Assembly (NCBI GenBank): GCA_963723495.1
Contig: CAVRQR010000017.1
Location: 1-64,000 of the forward strand
DNA: 64,000 nucleotides
Origin: Gp6-AA40 sp963723495
GTDB taxonomy: Bacteria; Acidobacteriota; Vicinamibacteria; Vicinamibacterales; UBA2999
Direction: 5' to 3'
Shown here: in pieces, positions 17,930 to 24,971 of the stretch
How the letters are laid out: every line of letters starts with the position of its first letter
Numbering within the stretch: position 1 is the first letter of the stretch
Position numbers and translations under genes: made by a program
The notes under the pieces: generated by a model
The model's input: only the letters and a program-made list of their open reading frames with translations
What the model was told of the DNA's origin: nothing
Databases searched by the model: none

Positions 17930-19872
17930 TCAACGGCCCTGTTCTGACAGTGTCTTATACACCGCCTCGACAAACATCGCGGTCGTCCACGGCCCGCTCG
18001 TGGCTCCATATCGACCATCGAAGTCCAGCGTCGGTCGCGCCGCTCTCACCTGGTCGAGCGTCATGCCCTTCGTCTTCAGCTCGCGAATGCGATCGCGAAT
18101 CATCACCATCATGTTGCGGTACGAGGCGACGTCCGCCGTATCCGAGAGCCGTCCGCGGCCCGGAATACCCACGTGCCTCCCTGCGCGCGGTACTCAGCCA
18201 CAGCCAGATCGAGAATGTGGTTGAGGCCGTCGATGACGCCCTGGATGGTGCCACCCTTCTCGACGTCAATCAGCGGATAGCTGATCGTCGAGTAGATGTT
18301 GCCTGCGCTGATGACTTCCGAATGGCGGAAGAACACGATGCTGTCGCCATCGGTGTTGGCGGCGGGCGCGTGGTAGATGACGATTGGTTCCCCGTTCACG
18401 TACTCCGACAGCTTGTGGAACTCGTCGAAGTACGTCTCGCTCGGCCACGCGGCAGACGGAAGGCTGGTGCCCGTCGCGCTCACCGACGCGAGCACGCCCT
18501 CGTGCGCCACGATCGTCGCGTTCGTCCCCAGCGATGGTGCGGCGCCGCCGAAGCTGTTCCCGGTTCCCGCCCGCCGGAAATTCGCCGACATGGCGATCTT
18601 TTCGTTCCCGCCGACATGATCCGGCGCCGCACTCGTGTTGATCACGTAGCGAACCGGTTGTGCCGGTCGGGGAGAGGCGATCACCGCGTTGAAATACGGG
18701 CTCGACCAACTGGGTGTGTTGGGACAATTCGCACCGAAGCAAGTGTTGGGTGCTGGAGGATTCACCACGTTCCTGGCAAGGTCGTTCAGTGCCGTGAGCA
18801 CCTTGTCCGACATCTGCTGCGACCCGCTGTTCACGACCGCGATTCCGTCCTTCCCCAGCGATGCCGTGATGTTCGTCCCGTCGGCGACGAGCATGTAGAT
18901 GTTTCCCTGAACTGGCAGCACGTGCACCTGACCGTCCCTCGGGCTTTGATCCGCAATCCTCTTGGCAACGTCGTTCGCCGATCGCGACGATGGGACCGAG
19001 AGCTTCTCGACGGTCATCGCACCGGCCAGCACCGCCCGGTACTCGGGGTACATCGTCTTGACGCCGCCACGCACGGGTTCGAAGGGGATCCAGTCCTGGG
19101 TCTTCAGGAACTCGCCGATGCCGCTGTTCTGCCCGGGCAGGAAGTGCGGCACCCAGTGACGATCGCGGCCGCCGTTTTCGGCAAACGACGAGCCACTGCA
19201 GTTCTCCGTCGGCGGTCCTGCAGTTGCGTCGTACCTGGACGTGATCGAGAGCACGAACGGCTCGTCCAGATAGATCGGATCGTCTACCACCTGCACTACC
19301 GTGAGGATGTCGTCATGGCGAGTGATGAACTCGGTCATGGTCAGCATGTCGCTCGTCTGTGGGCCGCCACGTTTGAGGTAGCCGTCCTTCAGGTGCGTCG
19401 TGGTGACCTTCAGCGTCTGCCCGATCCACTCGCCGGTCGAGAACCCGCTCCAGCTGTGAGGTGCATAAGCAGGCGGATGCGGACGTCCATCGAGGAAGAT
19501 GGGCCGATCGAGCGATCGCATGTACTGGAGGCGGAAGCCGACGATGTCGCGCGAGATGGGATCCAGATCTTTCAGGATGCGCGCGCCACCCACCCCGCGC
19601 CACTGGTGCGGTGCCGAGTGCGGCCGGCACTGATACTCCGGCGTACCCCAGATGGATTCCGGCGTCGTATCGGCGCGCAGGCGGCCCGCGTCGTTGAACG
19701 GAATGCCGAGATAGTCAGCCAGTGGCGGCTGCCCGGGATCCTCGGCGTTGTCGAGTCGCCATTCGCCAGCGATGTCCGGCCGCGCGGCTTGTGCCGACGT
19801 GACGACGTGGACGAAGCCGGCGGCGGCGACCGCCAGCAGCAGCAACATTGTGTGGTGGGCTCGAATGCTCAT
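17930..19872 (-). pseudogene. Metal-ligand-less MBL-fold fusion protein, frameshifted mirror copy
   Basis: Mirror copy of 5150-7093. Open for about 568 residues, then one base is missing near 18166 inside the GGTWVIPGRGRLSD motif, and the last 80 residues continue in the neighbouring frame to 17930. All the metal-ligand replacements seen in the left arm are also here (SAAPDH, NTDGD, SAGN, PGRG), so they are not read errors. Confidence 0.72.
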
Positions 19873-19991
19873 GTCCGTACCGCCTGCTCCCTGGTTCTAG
19901 AAGAGCCGCATATCAGCTCGAGGTCGTCGTGATCTTGGGGGGCCGCAACTGGCCTGTCAAGCAAGTTAGAATCCGGGGCTCGGAGGAGAGC

Positions 19992-21089
19992 ATGCTGGGG
20001 AACGCTGCAAAGTCGGTCGTGTGTGTCGTGGCGCTTGCTGTGGGAAGCGCGGGGCTGCTGGCGGCGCAGGGTCGCGGTGCCCGTCCCGCCGGAGGGCCCG
20101 GAACGATCGAGCGCATTACCGTTCATGGCAAGGCGCTCGAGGGCAATCTCGAGGGCGACTCTCCCGATCGCGACGTCACGGTCTACCTGCCGCCGAGCTA
20201 TGCGGCCGACCAGGCCCGCCGGTTTCCCGTGATCTACCTGTTGCACGGCTATGGTGGACGCGAAGACACCTTTACCGCACGCCTGGCCACCCTTCAGGAA
20301 AGCAGCGATCGGCTCGCCGCCGCGCAAGGCTTCAGCTCGGCGATCGTCGTCACGCCCAGCGCGTACTCGCTGCACAAGGGCAGCATGTATTCGAACTCTC
20401 CGACCACGGGCGATTGGGAGCGCTTCATTGCCGAGGATCTCGTCGCCTACATCGACGGCCACTACCGCACGCTGCCCGATCGCATGAGCCGCGGCCTCGC
20501 CGGTCACTCGATGGGGGGATACGGCGCGATTCGAATCGGCATGAAGCGGCCGGACGTATTCTTCAACCTCTACCTCATGAGCTCGTGCTGCCTGACGGCG
20601 AATCGCAATCCACAACCCGATGGCATGAAGGCCGCGGAAGCCATCACCACGCGAGTCCAGGCCGAAGAGGCCGCACGTGCTCCAGGGTTTGGACCATCGC
20701 TTCTCCTGGCGTCTGCCGCGGCATGGTCACCCAACCCGAAGAACCCTCCGCTCTACCTGGATCTTCCTGTGAAGAACGGCAAAGTGCGGCCCGAGATCGT
20801 CGCGAAGTGGGTGGCGAATGCGCCGCTCGAGATGCTCGAGCAGCACGCGGACAATTTGAAGAAGTACTACGCCATCTCGATCGATATCGGCACCGCCGAT
20901 CCGCTGCTCGCGGCGAACAGACAGTTGCACGACGCCATGACGCGTCTGCGGATTCCGCACCACTACGAGGAGTACGACGGCGATCACACCAACAAGGTGC
21001 GCGATCGAATCGAGCTGCATGTGCTGCCGTTCTTCTCGAAGAACCTGGCAGCACCGGCCAACCCGACGTCGCCGCTGCCGAACAAGTAG
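19992..21089 (+). CDS. Exported esterase, right-arm copy
   Basis: Intact copy of 3930-5030, 365 residues. LLHGYGG and GHSMGG are conserved. About eight residues differ from the left arm (for example GAI/GAM, PDG/PEG, PLL/PLI and a missing Asn at the C-terminus), more than for most other pairs. The ATG at 19992 follows GGAGAG. Confidence 0.8.
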   Translation: MLGNAAKSVVCVVALAVGSAGLLAAQGRGARPAGGPGTIERITVHGKALEGNLEGDSPDRDVTVYLPPSYAADQARRFPVIYLLHGYGGREDTFTARLATLQESSDRLAAAQGFSSAIVVTPSAYSLHKGSMYSNSPTTGDWERFIAEDLVAYIDGHYRTLPDRMSRGLAGHSMGGYGAIRIGMKRPDVFFNLYLMSSCCLTANRNPQPDGMKAAEAITTRVQAEEAARAPGFGPSLLLASAAAWSPNPKNPPLYLDLPVKNGKVRPEIVAKWVANAPLEMLEQHADNLKKYYAISIDIGTADPLLAANRQLHDAMTRLRIPHHYEEYDGDHTNKVRDRIELHVLPFFSKNLAAPANPTSPLPNK

Positions 21090-21180
21090 AGGCTAGAGGC
21101 CCTACCTTCCACCTCCGTCGGTAGCGACGCAGCGGGCTGGACGGAGTGTCGTGAATGCCTGGGCTGCGCTTTCGATCTGT

Positions 21181-21561
21181 CTACTTGACGGGTTGAGCGC
21201 TCTGCGGCCGACGCTCTCTCACATCGACCTCAGAGGCGACCATCTTGCCACTGGCGCTCGAGTATCGGACGAAGACCTGGTCGCCTTCGCGGACGACCTC
21301 CGTGATCTTCAAGCCCTTCTTGCCCTCTGCCCTTGCGGCTTGGGCCTGGGCACCGCCAGTCGAGACTTTGACCAGGGTGTCCGAGTTGGTCACGAACTGC
21401 ATGGTCTTCCCGTTACCGACGTCGATGACGAGAGAGTCACCCGCGATCTTCAAAACTGGCCCTATCGCCGTCAGCGTCTTATCCTGCGGTTGTTGGGCCG
21501 CGGCGCCCACCACTAGACCAACGACGAGCGCTGCAACTGCGACAGTCGCGTGTAGCTTCAT
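21181..21561 (-). CDS. Small exported protein of unknown function, right-arm copy
   Basis: Intact copy of 3457-3837 with the same AGGAGG site and signal peptide; one residue differs (VGNGK instead of VGSGK). Function unknown. Confidence 0.62.
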   Translation of the reverse strand: MKLHATVAVAALVVGLVVGAAAQQPQDKTLTAIGPVLKIAGDSLVIDVGNGKTMQFVTNSDTLVKVSTGGAQAQAARAEGKKGLKITEVVREGDQVFVRYSSASGKMVASEVDVRERRPQSAQPVK

Positions 21562-21656
21562 GGAAACCTCCTGTATCAGGCCACGAGGGCCCTGTTGACC
21601 TATCCAAATGGCGCCGAGGGTGTTGAGTCCGATGCCGGCTATTTGTGAGATGGCTT

Positions 21657-22910
21657 CTAGGGTGCTGGCTCGATACGCAGCAGCGCGCCGTCCTTCGGGC
21701 TGTCAGTGAGGAGATAGAGTAACTCGTCCGGTCCCTGACGAACGTCACGGATGCGTTGACGCATCTCCGTCAGGAGTGACTCGCGGCGGAGCTCCTCCAT
21801 CTGTTCATTGAACAGGATGCGCTGCACGTGACCCGTCCCCGGAATCTCGCCGACTCGCAGCGCGCCAACGAAGACGTCGCCCTTCCACTTCGGGAGCTTG
21901 TTTCCGGTGTAGAAGGCGATCCCCGATGCAGCGATCGACGGCACCCAGAACACAATCGGCTGCTCGAAGTTGTCGTGCGAGAGCTTCGGTGACTGCCACG
22001 GGCCGGGATAGGTGCGCCCGTAGCTGACGATCGGCCAGCCGTAGTTCGCGCCCGCTTTCAGGATGTTGATCTCATCTCCGCCGTTGGGTCCGTTCTCGTG
22101 TTGCCAGATCTCGCCGGTGCCCGGGTGCATGCCGAGCCCGAGCGAGCTGCGATGACCCAGCGTGTAGACCTCCGGTGCGTACCCGGTGTGCTTCACGAAC
22201 GGGTTGTCCTGCGGGAGCGAGCCGTCATCGTTCAGCCGCAGCACCTTACCCGCGTGGCTGCTCGGATCCTGTGCACCGCTGTTGACGCCACCCGTAGTGA
22301 CGTACAGCTTTCCGTCGCGACCGAAGACCATCCGCGCGGGTCCGCCCACGCCCGTCTGCGCCACGAAGACGTCTTTGACGTCGGTGAGTTCGGTCCCATT
22401 CCAGCGTCCTCGTGCAACGGCGAGGGCACTTTGCTGAACTGGCCCGCGGCCCGCACCACCACCTCCGGGCGCCGGCGGCGCCGGCGCTGGACCGATCGGC
22501 TTCGGATAGCTCAGATACACGAACTGGTTGGTGGCAAACTGCGGATGCAGCGTGATCTCCATCAGGCCGCCGAGGCCACCCGCGACAACCTGCGGAACAC
22601 CGCCAACCGGTGTCGGGTCGAGCACTCCCTTGCGCAGACGACGCAGCTGACCTGTCCGCTGGGTGATGAGCATGTCGCCGTCTGGTAGCCACACCATGCT
22701 CCACGGCGACGACATTCCCCGGGCCACGACGACAACGCGGATGTTCTGGCCCTCGGCCGTCGGAAATTCCAGCGGCTTGTCGGGAAGCGGCACGGCGGGA
22801 ATGCCATTGGGCGCCACCGGGACACCACCGCGTCCACGCGGAACCGTCTGTTGAGCAGATCCAGCGGCGGTAAGCAACACGACGACTGCACTGACGACGA
22901 CCAGTCTCAT
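21657..22910 (-). CDS. PQQ-dependent sugar dehydrogenase-like quinoprotein, right-arm copy
   Basis: Intact copy of 2108-3361, 417 residues, with one residue difference (LPQDN instead of LPPDN). Signal peptide and quinoprotein propeller motifs as described there. Divergent from the DUF6152-like gene at 23064. Confidence 0.83.
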   Translation of the reverse strand: MRLVVVSAVVVLLTAAGSAQQTVPRGRGGVPVAPNGIPAVPLPDKPLEFPTAEGQNIRVVVVARGMSSPWSMVWLPDGDMLITQRTGQLRRLRKGVLDPTPVGGVPQVVAGGLGGLMEITLHPQFATNQFVYLSYPKPIGPAPAPPAPGGGGAGRGPVQQSALAVARGRWNGTELTDVKDVFVAQTGVGGPARMVFGRDGKLYVTTGGVNSGAQDPSSHAGKVLRLNDDGSLPQDNPFVKHTGYAPEVYTLGHRSSLGLGMHPGTGEIWQHENGPNGGDEINILKAGANYGWPIVSYGRTYPGPWQSPKLSHDNFEQPIVFWVPSIAASGIAFYTGNKLPKWKGDVFVGALRVGEIPGTGHVQRILFNEQMEELRRESLLTEMRQRIRDVRQGPDELLYLLTDSPKDGALLRIEPAP

Positions 22911-23063
22911 AGGTCCCTTTCGGTGAAGCGGAGTATAGAGCAAATGCTGAGCACGGCGAGATTCGGCCGCGCGGCGCCACACGAGAACGGCACTTGGGAT
23001 TTCGGGCGTTTGGTGGCAGGATTGCCGGCGACGTCTCGCGTCCCTTTCCAGAAGGAGGACCCC

Positions 23064-23459
23064 GTGCGGTTGAGTTCATGTCTTACGGTCGCCTGTGTGA
23101 TGTGCCTGGCGCTGTCGGCATCGGCGCACCATTCGCACGGCCAGTACGAAGAAACATTCAGGGACATCGAAGGCGTGGTCAAGGAACTCCATCTGCTCAC
23201 GCCGCATTCCTGGCTGTATATCGAGGTCAAGGACGCCGCGGGCGCCGCTCAGGTGTGGGCGCTCGAGGCCACGACGCGTGGCCAACTCGAGAAGATGGGC
23301 GTCACACGCGAGTACGTCAAAGCCGGTGACCGCGTCAAAGCGCGTTGCCATCCGCTCAGGGACCGGACCAATGGATGTCTGCTCGGCTTCCTCAAGGCGG
23401 GCGACGGATCGGTCAAAGACTGGGACGGCGGAAACGCGCCCGCGCCCAAAGACTTCTAG
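23064..23459 (+). CDS. DUF6152-like exported protein, right-arm copy
   Basis: 131 residues from a GTG start with AAGGAGG upstream; the residue sequence is the same as the left-arm copy at 1559-1954. Signal peptide, then HHSHGQYEETFRDIEGVVKE and a C-terminal GCLLGFLKAGDG. It is followed after 14 bases by two NFPGQP-family genes, an arrangement repeated in reverse order at 33047-34197. Function unknown; likely periplasmic. Confidence 0.8.
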   Translation: MRLSSCLTVACVMCLALSASAHHSHGQYEETFRDIEGVVKELHLLTPHSWLYIEVKDAAGAAQVWALEATTRGQLEKMGVTREYVKAGDRVKARCHPLRDRTNGCLLGFLKAGDGSVKDWDGGNAPAPKDF

Positions 23460-23473
23460 CGGACTGACACCTC

Positions 23474-24166
23474 ATGCGCGCACGAGCACTGGCGTTCACG
23501 TTGCTGCTGTCTTTTCCCGCTGCCGCGGTCGCGCAGGAATGGCAGGAGTACACGAGCCTGCAGGACGGCTTCAGGCTCAACTTCCCCGGCCAGCCGAAGG
23601 TGAGCGAGATCACCTGGACCTCGCAGTTGAACTACGTCCTTCCCGGCCGCGTGTACAGCGCGGAGAAGGACGGAGAGAAGTACTCACTCACTGTCGTCGA
23701 CTACTCCACGATCCAGCAACAAGGTGTCGAACGGGCCAAGTCGTGCCCGCCCGGGAATGCGAACTGTCGCGCGAATGCGCCCGAGGCGCTCGGCGCCGGT
23801 TACGCCAGGCACGATGAACGAGGAGCGATCGTCTTCGCAACGTTCAAGCTGCTGCAGCGGGAGGCGAAGCTGAACTACCTGACCTATGAGTGGCAGGATC
23901 TCGTCGAAGGGCACATCGTCCAGCTGACCAACGCCGATCGCTCGCGCACGTTCGCCTGGATCGGGATGCACGCGCACAAGCTGTACATCCTCGAGGGGAC
24001 AGTGTCGGAGGGTCGTCCCGAGCCGGGGTTGTTCCAGCAATCGATGCAGTGGGTCGACACGAGCGGCAACGGGATCCGCTACCAGAGCATCTACTCGAAC
24101 TCGTTCCACGGCATGGGCGTGTATCCGCAGCCGGCTGTCGTCGGCGGCGGTGGTGGTGGCAAATAG
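23474..24166 (+). CDS. NFPGQP-family exported protein A
   Basis: 230 residues. Signal peptide MRARALAFTLLLSFPAAAVA is followed by QEWQEYTSLQDGFRLNFPGQ, LPGRVYSAEKDGEKYSLTVV, CPPGNANC, a TNADRSRTFAWI block, a YILEGTV block and PGLFQQSMQWVD; it ends in a glycine-rich tail. I do not recognise the family by name. The same block order occurs in the next gene and at 33047, with a conserved Cys pair (SCPPG..C). It is likely a secreted or periplasmic beta-rich protein. Frame intact here, broken in the left-arm copy. Confidence 0.7.
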   Translation: MRARALAFTLLLSFPAAAVAQEWQEYTSLQDGFRLNFPGQPKVSEITWTSQLNYVLPGRVYSAEKDGEKYSLTVVDYSTIQQQGVERAKSCPPGNANCRANAPEALGAGYARHDERGAIVFATFKLLQREAKLNYLTYEWQDLVEGHIVQLTNADRSRTFAWIGMHAHKLYILEGTVSEGRPEPGLFQQSMQWVDTSGNGIRYQSIYSNSFHGMGVYPQPAVVGGGGGGK

Positions 24167-24194
24167 GACGACCGAGACTCTCTCAGAGGAACGT

Positions 24195-24863
24195 ATGCGC
24201 CCCAAGCAGCGCGTGGTGGCGGCGGCGTTGGCAGTGTCGATGTCAGTGCCTGCGTTCGCACAGGAATGGACCGAGTTCGTCAGCCGGGAGGATCGGTTTA
24301 CGACCAACTTTCCCGGTCAGCCACGAGTAACAGAAACGATCTACAAGTCGCAGTTCGGCGCCGATCTGCCTGCGCGCGTATACAGCGCGTCGCTTGGCGA
24401 CAGCCGCTACTCCATGACGGTCGTCGATTACGGAAATATCGAGAAACTGCTCACCGAGAAAGCCAGGTCGTGTCCACCGGGGGCGGAGACGTGCCGGGGC
24501 GGAACCAATCCCGGGAGCTCCACGGGTGCGGGCTACTGGAAGGTCGATTACGCGGGCGCGCTCGTCTACGCGTCGTGGAACTTCATGCAGCGCGAGGGCA
24601 AGGTCACCGAGTTCATCTGGACCAACATCGATCTGGTCGAGGGCTACCTGCTGCATCTGACCAACACCGACAAATCGCGAACCTACGCGTCGATCTTCAT
24701 GCACGGCGACCGGCTCTACATCGGCGAGGCGACCGTGCCTGCCGGGGCACCGGAGCCTGGACTCTTCCAACAGGCGCTCGGATGGATCGACGAGGACGGT
24801 AAGAGCATCCGGTATCAGACGATCTACCACCACGGCCTCCCCGTTCCTCCCCGCGCCCGCTGA
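24195..24863 (+). CDS. NFPGQP-family exported protein B
   Basis: 222 residues from the ATG at 24195, which follows AGAGGAACGT and starts a signal peptide (ending PAFAQ). Paralogue of the preceding gene, 28 bases downstream of it: EWTEFVSREDRFTTNFPGQ, LPARVYSASLGDSRYSMTVV, CPPGAETC, LTNTDKSRTYASI, LYIGEATVPAGAPEPGLFQQ. A longer frame starting at 24150 is unnecessary. Function unknown. Twelve bases downstream begins a hairpin that leads into the permease operator, so this gene probably ends the DUF6152/NFPGQP transcript. Confidence 0.72.
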   Translation: MRPKQRVVAAALAVSMSVPAFAQEWTEFVSREDRFTTNFPGQPRVTETIYKSQFGADLPARVYSASLGDSRYSMTVVDYGNIEKLLTEKARSCPPGAETCRGGTNPGSSTGAGYWKVDYAGALVYASWNFMQREGKVTEFIWTNIDLVEGYLLHLTNTDKSRTYASIFMHGDRLYIGEATVPAGAPEPGLFQQALGWIDEDGKSIRYQTIYHHGLPVPPRAR

Positions 24864-24874
24864 CTCGAACGCGC

Positions 24875-24888
24875 GGAGCCTCGGCTCC
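24875..24888 (+). terminator. Short hairpin before the permease operator
   Basis: GGAGCC TC GGCTCC, followed by CTTT. The equivalent place before the second operator (28795-28810) has a different but also self-complementary sequence. No proper U tract, so termination is only a suggestion. Confidence 0.35.
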
Positions 24889-24938
24889 CTTTGACGGTCG
24901 AAAGGAACTCCTGCCAGGCTTCTTTCGTCTATCGAAAG
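24889..24938 (+). promoter_or_regulatory. Double-palindrome operator-like element upstream of ADOP permease 1
   Basis: Two palindromes, CTTTGACGGTCGAAAG (24889-24904) and CTTTCGTCTATCGAAAG (24922-24938), with centres about 33 bp apart, roughly three helical turns. The same 50-bp block with two substitutions stands at 28814-28863 in front of the PadR gene. Conservation in a non-coding place, dyad symmetry and PadR proximity suggest binding sites for that PadR protein (inference). The adjoining GAAAGGAGCC could also serve as a ribosome site for the short scar frame ATGGTGAGCTAA at 24950-24961. Confidence 0.6.
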
Positions 24939-24971
24939 GAGCCGTGACGATGGTGAGCTAAGGGGGACGAG

